Part shown: one piece after another, positions 33,623 to 43,561 of the stretch
Layout of the letters: each line of letters begins with the position of its first letter
Numbering within the stretch: the stretch's first letter is position 1
NCBI GenBank assembly: GCA_945898055.1
Contig: CAMDGV010000005.1
Span: forward strand, 50,542-114,541
DNA: 64,000 nt
Origin: Akkermansia muciniphila
GTDB taxonomy: Bacteria > Verrucomicrobiota > Verrucomicrobiia > Limisphaerales > UBA9464
Direction of reading: 5' to 3'
Program-made: the position numbers and the translations under genes
The notes under the pieces: generated by a model
What the model saw: the letters and a program-made list of their open reading frames with translations, nothing else
Database searches by the model: none
What the model was told of the DNA's origin: nothing

Positions 33623-34885
33623 TTATTTTGCCGCAGACAGACGAAGATCCAAACAAGCCACGTCTCCCCGCGAGTTACGGCAATACAACAGCCCATTAGC
33701 CAACACCGGCACAGTCCAACACTTGCCTCCCAGTACTTGGGCACGCGCGGTTGGCTTGAAACCATCGGGTGACGCCGGAGCAATACTCAACTCCCCCTTC
33801 TCGCCCATCAAAATCATCCGCCCTCCCGCCATCATCATCGCCCGACACCCCAAATCGGGGTTAGCCCATTTCTCCGTTCCGCTGGCCAACTCAACGCACT
33901 TTAGCACCGGTTTATCTGTCGTATCACCGTCCACTCCATAAAGATAACCCATCAAATGGACCGCAGCATTCATTTGCGTACGAAGCACTTTGTTCTTCCA
34001 AGCGATCTCTGGTTCAGCGCCCGTGCCGGGTTGAATCAAGACCGAGCCTTTTCCGTAACCCGACGAGAGAAATAATCTGCCCTCGGCAATCACTGGATCA
34101 GCCGCATTCACCCCGTACTGGGTTAGCCACTTTATCCGCCACAGTTCCTTGCCTGTGATCACATCCACCCCGACATAACCTCGCCCGGAGCCGATTAAGA
34201 CCTGCGTCCCAGTCCCGTATGACCAAGGTAAAGGAGTCGTGTAACCCGCCTCGCCCGTGGAGGACTGCCACACGGTTTTACCCGTGGATTTCTCAAGAGC
34301 TAAACCTGCTTCCCCGACATTCAAAAACACTCGAGTCCCCAAAACCAAAGGGGATCCAGCAAAACCCCAACTTGGCAACCTCGCTCCGGTGTCGCGTTGC
34401 ACATTGCGGGTCCAAACCACCTGGCCACTGATCCTTTCAAAACAAAAAACATCGCCCCATCGACTCAACGTATAAACACGATCCCCTGACACCGTCGGCG
34501 TCCCCGTGGTTCCCCCCTCAAAATACTTATCGCCGAGGTCTGAAGAATAGCTGTGCTTCCATAAGGTCTTACCCGTCGCTGCCTCTAACGCAAAAACCGT
34601 GTCGGTGTTATCCGCATTTCCCATGGTAAACACCTGCCCATTGGACACTGTAAATGAAGAAAATCCGGCTCCGACTTGGGCCTTCCACAAAATGGGAGGA
34701 CCTGAGTCAGGCCATCGATCGGACCAATTTTGCTCTGCCGATACCCCGTTACGTTCTTCTCCACGCCACTGAGGCCAATCTGCTGCCTTCAATTCAGACA
34801 CTCCACCGAATTTCAGTTGGATAAAAAGAAAAAAGCACACCGCCCAGAAGCCGTAGGTCAACCTTGAAGAAAGCGTCGGGAGCAT
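33623..34885 (-). CDS. PQQ-like beta-propeller repeat protein
   Basis: 420 residues. A signal peptide (FWAVCFFLFIQLKFGGVSEL) is followed by the usual opening ADWPQWRGEERNGVSAE and PQQ-type blades (VFALEAATGKTLWKHS, VFCFERISGQVVWTRN, LALEKSTGKTVWQSS, VGVDVITGKELWRIKW). Planctomycete and verrucomicrobial proteins of this type have a propeller without proven dehydrogenase activity, so I make no cofactor claim. Periplasmic. It precedes the Gfo/Idh/MocA gene on the same strand. Confidence 0.88.
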   Translation of the reverse strand: MLPTLSSRLTYGFWAVCFFLFIQLKFGGVSELKAADWPQWRGEERNGVSAEQNWSDRWPDSGPPILWKAQVGAGFSSFTVSNGQVFTMGNADNTDTVFALEAATGKTLWKHSYSSDLGDKYFEGGTTGTPTVSGDRVYTLSRWGDVFCFERISGQVVWTRNVQRDTGARLPSWGFAGSPLVLGTRVFLNVGEAGLALEKSTGKTVWQSSTGEAGYTTPLPWSYGTGTQVLIGSGRGYVGVDVITGKELWRIKWLTQYGVNAADPVIAEGRLFLSSGYGKGSVLIQPGTGAEPEIAWKNKVLRTQMNAAVHLMGYLYGVDGDTTDKPVLKCVELASGTEKWANPDLGCRAMMMAGGRMILMGEKGELSIAPASPDGFKPTARAQVLGGKCWTVPVLANGLLYCRNSRGDVACLDLRLSAAK

Positions 34886-35109
34886 AGAACTTAATCGTTC
34901 AATTGAAGTGCGGGGATTTTAGTTGAGGCGACCCAGAAAGAGAAAGCGCTGCTTTCAATAAATGACAGAACTTTCCCGAAAGAAAACGGACTTTAGAACA
35001 CTGGAAGTCGCTTCGATCGCTGATTGACTCTCGGTGCTAGTTTATCCCAGCCCCATCGTTGTCGGATCCCTCGTCCAATTCCGTCCTTCGTAGGAGACCG
35101 GTGGATTCG

Positions 35110-35443
35110 AAAGTGTTGAGCAAAGACGAGTCGCTCTTCAGGCGGGCGATTAGCGACCCACGAAATGACGCGGACGCAAACAGGCGACTTAAAGACTAGG
35201 TTCGTCGATGGCATGAGTTGGGGCTTCGGTTTTCAAGTCGTTAAACAGCCTCAGGGCGTCACAGGAGCGACTGCTGCCGGGACATTCGGCCATAGAGGTG
35301 CCTTCGCCACGCAAAGTTGGGCAGACCCAAGCAGCAATTTGATCATGGCATTGATGATCCAGAGAGCCGGCTTCCCCAACGGAGATAATTCGCTGGTCCG
35401 ACAGGTTTTTCAGAACGCAGCCGAGGCCGCGATTGTAAAATAA
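35110..35443 (+). pseudogene. Class C beta-lactamase-like serine hydrolase, 3-prime fragment
   Basis: The 92-codon frame from 35165 reads MTRTQTGDLKTRFVDGMSWG, GTFGHRGAFATQSWADPSSN and LIMALMIQR, the C-terminal third of a serine hydrolase of the penicillin-binding/class C group, including the region around the third active-site motif (HRG). VLSKDE at about 35115, in another frame, fits the sequence expected just upstream, so a frameshift occurred as well. The N-terminal Ser-x-x-Lys part is absent from the 220 bases upstream. A dead remnant. Confidence 0.75.
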
Positions 35444-35458
35444 TAAGACTGCACTTGT

Positions 35459-36115
35459 TCAGTCGATGCCTTGGAGATTTCTGCTCAGATCTTCGATGAG
35501 CGCTTCGAGAGTTGGGAGGTGTCGAACAGATTCGCTTGTGACTCGACCAAAGCCCGTGCCGTAGGCGGGGCCGTTGGCGATAGAAAACTGGATTCGAGCT
35601 CCTTGAATTTGTTCACGACACCGATCGATCACTCCGGCAGGTGAGCCATCCACCTCGTATTTCCATCCACCAATAATGGCATTGGGAAACTGATCGCGCA
35701 GCAGATTAATCAGTTTTGGCGTCGGTACTAGTTCGGCTAAAAGCGGGCCGTTTCGGGTGCTTAATTTGCCGGCATGGATGGGAATAAGGTCGCCGGATTT
35801 TGGGTCTCGAAAGAAGGTCTTTCCAAAGGTGAAATCACTCACTGCGGCCGCATGAAAAACGCGGATAGGATCGCTACAAGCTAGGCTGGTTAAATGGGAG
35901 GCCAGATTATCGACGGAAGAAAATGGGAGAATTTTCACTGCAGCCACGGGCAGTTGGGCCGTGGCCATTTCCCCACGTAAGAGAAGGACGTCGTGTCCGA
36001 GGGTTGCCAAATGATTTGCTAATCGAGTACCGAGAGTTCCTGTGGATTGGTTGGTCAATCTGCGGACTTGATCCAGCGGTTCACAGGTGGGACCAGCGGT
36101 AATGAGGCAACGCAC
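35459..36115 (-). CDS. coaB: Phosphopantothenate-cysteine ligase (CoaB) domain protein
   Basis: 218 residues forming a stand-alone CoaB (DFP) domain: MRCLITAGPTCEPLDQVRRL, TNQSTGTLGTRLANHLATLG, HAAAVSDFTF (the AAVSD motif) and TPKLINLLRDQFP. CoaB joins phosphopantothenate and cysteine in coenzyme A synthesis. Most bacteria have a CoaBC fusion; here the CoaC decarboxylase half is absent, so it must be encoded elsewhere. GNGPAY-like SIANGPAYGTGFG replaces the usual NDV/NDIS region, which may affect cofactor preference. Confidence 0.85.
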   Translation of the reverse strand: MRCLITAGPTCEPLDQVRRLTNQSTGTLGTRLANHLATLGHDVLLLRGEMATAQLPVAAVKILPFSSVDNLASHLTSLACSDPIRVFHAAAVSDFTFGKTFFRDPKSGDLIPIHAGKLSTRNGPLLAELVPTPKLINLLRDQFPNAIIGGWKYEVDGSPAGVIDRCREQIQGARIQFSIANGPAYGTGFGRVTSESVRHLPTLEALIEDLSRNLQGID

Positions 36116-36196
36116 GCGGCGAGTAAAGTCTTGGGGAGAGGGATTGCCAAGCGCCGGTTCGCAATCCGCTCGGTCAGATCAAGATGCTTGATCTTA

Positions 36197-37366
36197 TTAT
36201 AATGCACGGCGCAGTTCTCCAGCATAGCCGGTCATCTCGAGAAAAGCGCGACCAATGACTCGCCCGGTTTGATCGAGAACTTCACAGGCACCTTCCCAGT
36301 AAGGAATCCCGCTGAGGCCTCCAGATATTTCCTGATCGGCGGCGAGCGGTCTGAGTCGGAGGGAGCGCGGCGGTCCGCCAAGGGGATTCGGGGCGGTGAT
36401 AAGCACGCGAGAGGGATAAGAGGCCCCAGTTCGAGGGCTTTTCCAAACGGCTTCCGTTGCCCACTGAAAGGCTTCAGGCCCCCACTGTTGCACGGTACCC
36501 TGTGGATCGATCCACGCCAGAGTAGAGAAAGGATCGGTGGAACCATCTGATCGTCTCATTCGATAGGACATAAGCTCGTTTCCATCATCTAATTGGATAC
36601 AGGTCCAATCCCAGCCGACTTGATGCGCCCCCAATTGGCTACTGCTGATTTCGTGATCCAGCCAAGCGATACCGGTAATGTTGCGCGGTTTACCCTTAAG
36701 AGTAAGGATTCCAGTGAGGTTGAGGCGGGGCCAAGTAAGGTAGTGGCTGGAAGCGGCGGGTTCAGCGGCTTTGCGTGAAACTCCATTAGTACCGAAGAAG
36801 ACTAAAGGTTTTCTCGGAGTCAGAATGAAGTTCCAAGAAGCGTCAGAGTGGATGCTACCTTCAAGAAGGATTGAAGTTTGTGGGAGGGTGTTAGTGAGTA
36901 AATCGAGTCGGTTTTCTTTAACCGGATTGGAGATCTGTAACCTCCAGTTTCCATTACGAACATGAAGATTTGAGGTGGAAGCTGAGGCATCCCAACCACG
37001 GCGATTGAGTCGTTCTTCTTGAAGGAATTGTCCGGTCTGAATATCGAGGAGAGCCATCTGAGCCAGATGGATTTCATCGGAAGCAAAAAAGGCGTCTGAG
37101 TTGGTTAGGGAGGCACCACGAGGCGAGAGGGCGCGTCGGAAGAAAGTGGATTGAAAACCGAAGCGTCCACCATCGTCGGCCCGAAGATGTCCGGTGACAT
37201 ACCACCATTCGATAGCGAAGTCAGGATGACTGCCATGATCTTTTGGGAAGGTGAAAATCCGACCGGGCTGCGGGAGAGTCGGGAAAGTTGACAAATCGGC
37301 AGCTACTAAAAAGGAGCCGACAAGGCAGAAAAACGGGAGGAGATGAGGGAAACGAGAGAGGTTCAT
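36197..37366 (-). CDS. AttH/CrtC-like lipocalin-fold protein
   Basis: 389 residues with a signal peptide (FPHLLPFFCLVGSFLVAADL). The HPDFAIEWWYVTGHL, RFGFQSTFFRRAL and IAWLDHEISSSQLG stretches define the AttH / hydroxyneurosporene synthase (CrtC) superfamily. Members next to ABC transporters resemble AttH of the Agrobacterium att cluster rather than carotenoid hydratases. It is the last gene of a three-gene operon and overlaps the permease by 4 bases, so a transport-linked lipid or hydrophobic-ligand role is likelier than pigment synthesis. Start at 37366 supported by the ATGA overlap. Confidence 0.85.
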   Translation of the reverse strand: MNLSRFPHLLPFFCLVGSFLVAADLSTFPTLPQPGRIFTFPKDHGSHPDFAIEWWYVTGHLRADDGGRFGFQSTFFRRALSPRGASLTNSDAFFASDEIHLAQMALLDIQTGQFLQEERLNRRGWDASASTSNLHVRNGNWRLQISNPVKENRLDLLTNTLPQTSILLEGSIHSDASWNFILTPRKPLVFFGTNGVSRKAAEPAASSHYLTWPRLNLTGILTLKGKPRNITGIAWLDHEISSSQLGAHQVGWDWTCIQLDDGNELMSYRMRRSDGSTDPFSTLAWIDPQGTVQQWGPEAFQWATEAVWKSPRTGASYPSRVLITAPNPLGGPPRSLRLRPLAADQEISGGLSGIPYWEGACEVLDQTGRVIGRAFLEMTGYAGELRRAL

Positions 37367-40014
37367 TCTTGACGTTCTGCGGGTAGATCAGAACACCAGC
37401 GTCCGACACCCCAACCGGTGAGCGCAGCCATACCGATAACCAAAGCGGCGAGCGCACCGAGCCAAGAGACTGGGACATCGGTTTCTAGAGTCCAACCGAA
37501 GGTTTGCAGATTAACCCGGTGAATGAGAAGCCAACCGAGAGCGAGACTAGCGATTAAGCCAGCGGCGACCCCGATGGCTGCGGTGAGGATCCCTTCAATG
37601 GCAGCGGCAAGAGCCAATTCGCCGGGTCGAACCCCGAGAGCGCGAAGAACAGTAAGGTCGGCGCGACGTTCCCAGAGAAGGCTAGCGAGAGAAAATCCAA
37701 GGCCAACGACCGAAATCAGGATGCCGATGAGTTCGAGAGCGTGAGTGATAGCGAAGGTCTGTTGAAAGATTCGTAGGGCTTCAGCACGTAAATGGGGGTT
37801 AGTAAAGACAGCTAATCCGGGATAAGCTGTCCGCCAATGGGAACGCAGAGCATCGGCATCGGCGCCTGTCCGTAGTTTAATGATAAGACTGGTCGCTTGA
37901 GAGTCTTCGAACCAACGCTCGAAGTGTTCACGTTGAACCACAAGCGATCCACGTTCATTGCCGTAATCGGAAAAAATCCCAGCAATTTTCAGGTGTTTCG
38001 GCCCAGTTGGAGTGGGTAGAGTCAGGGAATCGCCACGGTGTAATTGGAAGCGATGGGAGAAACTTTCACTGGCTATGGCAAGCGAATCGTTAATGGCAGG
38101 ATCCCAGAGGGTATTGTCGGTGGGTTCTTCACGCCAAGCGATGCGAGAATAGGAGCGCATGAAGGCTGGATTCCCTCCCATGAGAAGAGTGCTACCGCCG
38201 GGAAGTTGAACCTCGGCCACTTGAACCACATTGGCATCAAGAACAGACGGATGAGCGATCAGGGCGCGCCAAGTTTCTGGCCGGATATGATTTTGGGTCG
38301 AGGCGCTTTGAGCTCCATCGCTGGAAAGATAGAGATCGGCCATGAAAGTACGTTCGATCCATCCGCGCAGAGTGGTATCAAAACTGCCCACAAGAATCGC
38401 CATTCCGGCGGTCATAGCGATGGCGCAAACGAGGCCGGCAATAGCGAGACGATGACGTCCCGTAGGATGTCGAAGATGACTGAGAGCGAGACGAAAGGGA
38501 GCAGAAAATTGGGCGAGTGGACGAAGCAGTTGAGCGGCGAGAGGCGGCAGTAGACCGGCCGCGAATCCGGCCGAAAGCAGCCAGCAAAGAGCGGTCAGGT
38601 AAGCGGCCAAAGAAATTCGAGCCCCTCCGTTTAATCGAAGAGGGGGGAGGAGGCAGAGGAACGCGCCAGTGAGGGCGAGGAGAACCGCAGTGGGCAGAAG
38701 CCATCGACTTTGCGGCGTGGGTATGGCCGAGCGGCCTCGACCGAGCAGTTGAGCTGGGGGAGTTGATGCGGCCTGTCGAGCGGGCCACCAACCCGCGAGA
38801 ATACTACTGAGCACAGCGATAAGGAGAGCAACGGCCGCTTCGTCGAATTCAAGAGCCGCTGCCCGAGCGGAGTTAGTGTAATATAAAGCATTCACCGTTT
38901 GACCCACGACCCGCACTGCGGCTTGAGCACCCGCCCAACCGAGCAGCAGACCCGTTGCCCCTCCCACCAACCCGAGAACAGCTGCCTCCAGTAACCAAGC
39001 GCGGTGAATGGCGGAGTTGGTGACGCCTAGCGCTCGAAGAATGGCGATTTCTTCACGACGCCGAATAACCGCTCCATCGAGGGCTTGAACCACGAGGTAG
39101 AGTCCGACCACCAAAGCAAGAAGAGAAAGGACGGTGAGATTAAGTTGAAATGCGAGAGTCATGATAGCGGCGCTGTCGCGTCGACCCGAAGGGGTACTGA
39201 CTGTCCAGCGATCACCTGCGAGTCGCACAAGTTCTAATCGAAGTTTTTCCCATCGATGCGAACGATCTGGTCCATCAGGAAGGACGAATTCCACTCGATC
39301 CAATCGTCCGGTTCTCCCGGTAAGCGTTTGGAGGGCAGGCAGGTCCATGATTAGCAGCGAGTCAGGAGGGGTTGGGCGAGCGGGATCGGTGGGAATAAAG
39401 CCAGCAATATGCAGCAGGTGAATCTGTTCATTGATCACCAGTTCGAGAGTCGACCCAATGGCCAGATTCTGTTTGAGAACGAACCGTGCTGTTACGAAGA
39501 CTGCATGAGGATCGCTGAGGCGTCCCCAAGAATCGGCGAGAGTGACTGCAGTAGAGCCTTGGGCTAAGGCCTTTTGTTGTTCGAACCAGGTTTGATTGGC
39601 AGATCGAGCCGAAGGTAGATTTTGAACAGCGACCAGATCGACCCCGAGGATTTGGAATGTCTCACGAGAACCGATGGAACCGGCATTGCTTGGAGAGGAT
39701 GGACGGGTGGCCGTTGTTTCGAGGACGGCGACGATATGAACAGGAGTGGCAGCGAAGGTGGTGCGAAGCTCCGCGAGAGTTTGTTCTGGTAGACTTCCCG
39801 CCGGGGCAGAAATCAGACCGTCACTTTCGGCGGTCAGGATATCGGTGAAGTTTTGGAAGCTAGAAACTGCGGCCCGATTCGCGAGGCGGATGGAGAAATA
39901 GACCGCAACCCCGAGGGCTAAAATGATGACGAGGAGCAGAGATGAAACGGGGGCGAGACGAATATGGCGCCACGAGAAACGACACCAAAGAAGGCGTTGA
40001 AGGCCTGACATCAT
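37363..40014 (-). CDS. ABC transporter permease with two FtsX domains
   Basis: 883 residues. An N-terminal membrane helix (VSSLLLVIILALGVAVYFSI), a large periplasmic domain, and two FtsX/MacB-type membrane blocks (IAILRALGVTNSAIHRAWLL in the first, LTVLRALGVRPGELALAAAI in the second), about ten helices in all. The layout matches AttF/AttG-like or LolE-related permeases that work on lipoproteins or membrane-embedded ligands rather than importing solutes. It overlaps both the ATPase and the AttH-like gene by 4 bases. Confidence 0.9.
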   Translation of the reverse strand: MMSGLQRLLWCRFSWRHIRLAPVSSLLLVIILALGVAVYFSIRLANRAAVSSFQNFTDILTAESDGLISAPAGSLPEQTLAELRTTFAATPVHIVAVLETTATRPSSPSNAGSIGSRETFQILGVDLVAVQNLPSARSANQTWFEQQKALAQGSTAVTLADSWGRLSDPHAVFVTARFVLKQNLAIGSTLELVINEQIHLLHIAGFIPTDPARPTPPDSLLIMDLPALQTLTGRTGRLDRVEFVLPDGPDRSHRWEKLRLELVRLAGDRWTVSTPSGRRDSAAIMTLAFQLNLTVLSLLALVVGLYLVVQALDGAVIRRREEIAILRALGVTNSAIHRAWLLEAAVLGLVGGATGLLLGWAGAQAAVRVVGQTVNALYYTNSARAAALEFDEAAVALLIAVLSSILAGWWPARQAASTPPAQLLGRGRSAIPTPQSRWLLPTAVLLALTGAFLCLLPPLRLNGGARISLAAYLTALCWLLSAGFAAGLLPPLAAQLLRPLAQFSAPFRLALSHLRHPTGRHRLAIAGLVCAIAMTAGMAILVGSFDTTLRGWIERTFMADLYLSSDGAQSASTQNHIRPETWRALIAHPSVLDANVVQVAEVQLPGGSTLLMGGNPAFMRSYSRIAWREEPTDNTLWDPAINDSLAIASESFSHRFQLHRGDSLTLPTPTGPKHLKIAGIFSDYGNERGSLVVQREHFERWFEDSQATSLIIKLRTGADADALRSHWRTAYPGLAVFTNPHLRAEALRIFQQTFAITHALELIGILISVVGLGFSLASLLWERRADLTVLRALGVRPGELALAAAIEGILTAAIGVAAGLIASLALGWLLIHRVNLQTFGWTLETDVPVSWLGALAALVIGMAALTGWGVGRWCSDLPAERQE

Positions 40015-40712
40015 GAGGACCTAGAAAATGGGTTAATTTCCTTAAAAATCAGACCATCGAGTAGACGGATTTCTCGGTGGCAAATGGCGGCGGCGGCGGG
40101 GCTATGAGTTACTAGGACCAAGGCGGTGCGGGTTTCTTCGCTGACTTCACGGAGAAGTTCCAAGACTGAAGCCCCATTTTTAGAATCGAGATTACCGGTC
40201 GGCTCATCGGCGAGGAGTAATCGAGGTTTGTGAGCAATAGCCCGCGCGATAGAGACTCGTTGCATTTCGCCGCCGGAGAGTTCACCTGGAAAGGCATTCG
40301 CTCGATGACTGACTCCGACGCGATCAAGGAGTTGATTGACTCGATTGATCCGTTCAGCGGCGGGGACCTGATTGAGTTGCAGAGGAAATTCGATATTTTC
40401 GGCAGCCGTCAGAGTTGGAAGCAGGTGAAAGAACTGGAAGATTGTACCGAAACTAGTTCGGCGCAGTGCGGTGAGATCCGAGTTATTTAGCGAGGTAATA
40501 TCTCTTCCATCGAACTCAATGAGACCGGAGTCGGGACGATCGACGCCTCCCAGAAGATTGAGGAGCGTGGTTTTGCCGGAGCCAGAGGGACCCGTTAAAG
40601 CGAGCCGCTCGCCGGCTACGATATCGAGAGAGATTCCGGCCAGAATTGTCCGAGAGCCATAGGCTTTCCGGACATTACGAATTCGGAGAATGGGTCGAAG
40701 AGAATCAGACAC
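40011..40712 (-). CDS. ABC transporter ATP-binding protein (MacB/LolD type)
   Basis: 233 residues with complete ATPase motifs: Walker A GPSGSGKTTLLN, Q-loop region TIFQFFHLLPTLTA, signature LSGGEMQRVSIARAI, Walker B LLLADEPTGNLD and the switch histidine in LVTHSP. The LLPTLTAAENIEFPL stretch is typical of the LolD/MacB group that pairs with FtsX permeases. First gene of the operon; its stop overlaps the permease start (ATGA). No regulatory site was recognised in the 88 bases upstream. Confidence 0.94.
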   Translation of the reverse strand: MSDSLRPILRIRNVRKAYGSRTILAGISLDIVAGERLALTGPSGSGKTTLLNLLGGVDRPDSGLIEFDGRDITSLNNSDLTALRRTSFGTIFQFFHLLPTLTAAENIEFPLQLNQVPAAERINRVNQLLDRVGVSHRANAFPGELSGGEMQRVSIARAIAHKPRLLLADEPTGNLDSKNGASVLELLREVSEETRTALVLVTHSPAAAAICHREIRLLDGLIFKEINPFSRSS

Positions 40713-40800
40713 TTAGGCAAGGACACTACTCTAGAACCGGATAAATCAAACTTAAGAAGAAAGGTGTTTTCCCAAAGCAAAATTTGAAGAGGCTTTAAAT

Positions 40801-42165
40801 TTAGACCGTGAGTCGATCGAGTCGGCCCGTGCTGTCACCGAATCGTTCTGCCGGTGCTCCCATTCGATCAAGTAGAGAGAGAAACAGATTGGCCATCGGC
40901 GTATTCTTAGGATAGCGCAGGTGCCGCCCTGAACTCAGAGTGCCCCCGCCTCCACCGGCCAGTAAGACAGGCAAATCATGATGGGCATGCGACATACCGT
41001 CTTCGATCGCGCTTCCATAAACGATCATCGAATTATCCAGTAAATTCGATCCATCAGCCTCCTGAGTTTCCTTCAATTGCTTAAGCCAAGCTGCGAACAA
41101 CTGCATATGCAACAGGTTGATCTTGGCGATCTTCATTTTCTTCTCGGGATTATTTTCGTGATGAGAGAGGTCATGATGCCCTTCCTTAACCCCGATGTCT
41201 GGATAAGGACGATTACTTCCGTCGTGGGCCATAACGAAAGTGCCGATCCGAGTGCTATCGGTGCGGAAGGCCAAGGTCATAATGTCGAACATTAATTTGG
41301 CGTGTTCCTCAAACCGTGCTGGAACCCCTTGAGGGCGAGTTTCGTCAGGAAGTTCGCGCCCAACTTTATCGGAGAGAGCGATACGACGTTCGACATCACG
41401 AACTGCGGTCATGTATTCGTCGAGTTTGCGTTGGTCATTTCGGCCAAGACGCGACTGAAGGCGTTTTGCATCTTCGAGGACGAAATCGAGAATGCTTGAG
41501 CGACGGGCGGCTTTGCGGGCGCGCATTTCGGCGGTCTCGCCTGGGTCGCCCTGAACAAAGAGTCGTTCAAAGGCTAGCTTGGGATCAACCTCTGGCGGCA
41601 TCGGCGATGCGGGCCCTCTCCAAGCGATATTAAAAGAGTAAGCGCAGCTGTAACCTGAGTCGCATTGACCCGAAAGTTGACCGCGATCAGTGCCCAACTC
41701 GAGCGAGGGGAAAAGAGTTTTATTACCGACCCGCTGGGCAGCGTATTGATCCACCGAAACACCCACTTGAATGTCCGCCCCTTGGGTTTTGCGAGCCTGC
41801 ATCGCTGTGAGGAAAGTGGCTGAAGCTCTCGCATGATCCCCAGCACCATCTCCGTTGGGTCGCGCTTTATCATGAGCCAAGCCGCTCAGCACGGTAATTT
41901 CTTTGCGGAGTGAGGACAGAGGTTGAAGCGTCGCGGGAAGGTCGAAAACTGCCCCCTCTTGAGTCGGGGTCCAGTCTGCCATCATTGCTCCATTAGGAAT
42001 GTAAACATAAGCCATCCGCAGAGGCGGCTTCCCAATTTCAGAGGTCTTTCCTGATTGAGCCGCCAGTAAGCGAGACACAGGTGCAGATGCGAGCCAAGGC
42101 AAGGCGACTGCCGTGCCCAAACCGCGAAGAAAACTGCGACGTGGAAGAGAGTCAAAGTGTTTCAT
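40801..42165 (-). CDS. DUF1552 secreted protein
   Basis: 454 residues from the ATG at 42165 (MKHFDSLPRRSFLRGLGTAV), a Tat-like leader; a start at 42216 would add 17 residues. The body matches DUF1552: LRMAYVYIPNGAMMADWTP, VLSGLAHDKARPNGDGAGDH, SLELGTDRGQLSGQCDSGYS and, at the C-terminus, MIVYGSAIEDGMSHAHHDLP. The fold is related to alkaline phosphatase-like DUF1501 proteins. Often paired with a DUF1592/PSD1 cytochrome partner, which is not adjacent here. Function unknown. Confidence 0.9.
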   Translation of the reverse strand: MKHFDSLPRRSFLRGLGTAVALPWLASAPVSRLLAAQSGKTSEIGKPPLRMAYVYIPNGAMMADWTPTQEGAVFDLPATLQPLSSLRKEITVLSGLAHDKARPNGDGAGDHARASATFLTAMQARKTQGADIQVGVSVDQYAAQRVGNKTLFPSLELGTDRGQLSGQCDSGYSCAYSFNIAWRGPASPMPPEVDPKLAFERLFVQGDPGETAEMRARKAARRSSILDFVLEDAKRLQSRLGRNDQRKLDEYMTAVRDVERRIALSDKVGRELPDETRPQGVPARFEEHAKLMFDIMTLAFRTDSTRIGTFVMAHDGSNRPYPDIGVKEGHHDLSHHENNPEKKMKIAKINLLHMQLFAAWLKQLKETQEADGSNLLDNSMIVYGSAIEDGMSHAHHDLPVLLAGGGGGTLSSGRHLRYPKNTPMANLFLSLLDRMGAPAERFGDSTGRLDRLTV

Positions 42166-42309
42166 AAAGTGCGAGTAGTTGAGGCGACGTTTGGGTGACA
42201 ATAGATTGGAAACCAATCAACTCAAGCCGTGTTTCTCAAAAGTCTCTCTAATCTTTTTAAAGAGTGTTTTCCAGCTTCCACCGCGCCCAGTTCAACGCCA
42301 CTGTTTGGG

Positions 42310-43416
42310 ATGATTCAACCATTAATTCGTTGGGGTATTTTGGGAACCGCTAACATTGCCCGAAAAAATTGGCAGGCGATTCAGAACTCAGGCAATTCTG
42401 TGCTCACCGCTGTCGCCAGTCGAGACGCCGCACGAAGTCGACGCTTTATTGAGGAATGTCAATCGGAGGTACCCCTGTCCGTGGTGCCCACGGCGTATGG
42501 CAGTTATGAATCCCTTCTGGCTTCGCCCGAAGTGGACGCAGTCTACATTCCGCTTCCGACGGGTGTCCGGTGTGACTGGGTATTGCGCGCTGCGGAAGCT
42601 GGGAAACATGTACTTTGCGAAAAACCGTGTGCGCCCAATTTATCAGACCTGCAGCGAATGACCGCAGCGTGTCGTCGTCAGCGGGTGCAATTTATGGATG
42701 GGGTGATGTTCGTGCATGGCCTTCGGTTGCAACGGATTAAAGAAGTCCTTAAAGAGACCACCTCGATTGGGGAAATTCGGCGAATTACCACACAGTTTAG
42801 TTTCCGTGGGGATGCTGGTTTTTTCTCTGACAATATGCGTGCCAATAGTGCCCTAGAACCCCAGGGATGCGTCGGTGATCTAGGGTGGTATTCCTTGGTT
42901 TTCACTTTAGAAACCTTGGGCGGTCAGATGCCACGCGAAGTCAGTGCGCGACTTCATTCTGAGTTTAGGCATCCGCAAAGTCCTGCGGCGATTCCGACGG
43001 AGTTTTCTGGCGAATTACGCTTCGACAAGGGGGTGTCCGCGAGCTTTTATTCCTCGTTCATTACCGAGAATCAGCAGTGGGCGAGTATTAGCGGAACCCG
43101 CGGCCATTTACACGTCGCTGACTTCGTGCTGCCTTTTAGTGGAGAGCACAGCAGTTTTGAGATTTACCAACCCGATTTTAAGGTTCAAGGATGTCACTTC
43201 GTTATGGAACCGCGTCGTCGTACAGAAACGATGGTGGAGTCGTCGAACAATGCTGCGTCGGCCCAAGAGACCCAGATGATCCGAGCTTTTGCGAATCAGG
43301 TAAATTTGGGCACTTTGAATCTCGAATGGCCCGAGCGCGCCTTGAAGGTTCAACGCTTATTGGACGCCTGCTTGGAATCAGCTAACCAAGGAGGGGTGCC
43401 AGTACTAACGAGTTGA
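42310..43416 (+). CDS. Gfo/Idh/MocA-family oxidoreductase
   Basis: 368 residues from the ATG at 42310 (MIQPLIRWGILGTANIARKN), at the canonical N-terminus; GTG at 42229 would add 27 residues. A Rossmann NAD(P) motif (GILGTANIA), YIPLPTGVRCDWVLRAAEAG, the catalytic-lysine motif CEKPCAPN, and a C-terminal domain with DLGWYSLVFTLETLGG and SISGTRGHLHVADF. No signal peptide, so cytoplasmic. It resembles dimeric dihydrodiol/xylose dehydrogenase-type members. Divergent from the DUF1552 gene, with about 145 bases between the two starts. Confidence 0.88.
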   Translation: MIQPLIRWGILGTANIARKNWQAIQNSGNSVLTAVASRDAARSRRFIEECQSEVPLSVVPTAYGSYESLLASPEVDAVYIPLPTGVRCDWVLRAAEAGKHVLCEKPCAPNLSDLQRMTAACRRQRVQFMDGVMFVHGLRLQRIKEVLKETTSIGEIRRITTQFSFRGDAGFFSDNMRANSALEPQGCVGDLGWYSLVFTLETLGGQMPREVSARLHSEFRHPQSPAAIPTEFSGELRFDKGVSASFYSSFITENQQWASISGTRGHLHVADFVLPFSGEHSSFEIYQPDFKVQGCHFVMEPRRRTETMVESSNNAASAQETQMIRAFANQVNLGTLNLEWPERALKVQRLLDACLESANQGGVPVLTS

Positions 43417-43561
43417 CGGCCCGTTACTAAGATCAATATTGCCGGTCTGAATTTTTTAAAGATTTTTGACGGGTCAAAGCTACCACGAAAAATTCCACGT
43501 GATTCACAGTTGACAGAGAGGAGTCATCGGGTGTTGTTAAGTAAGTAATTCCTCCAAACAC

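Noticed and set aside
43510..43543. TTGACA with downstream TAAGTA before the first DUF1501 gene
   Set aside because: Spacing of about 22 bases is too long for a usual sigma-70 promoter.
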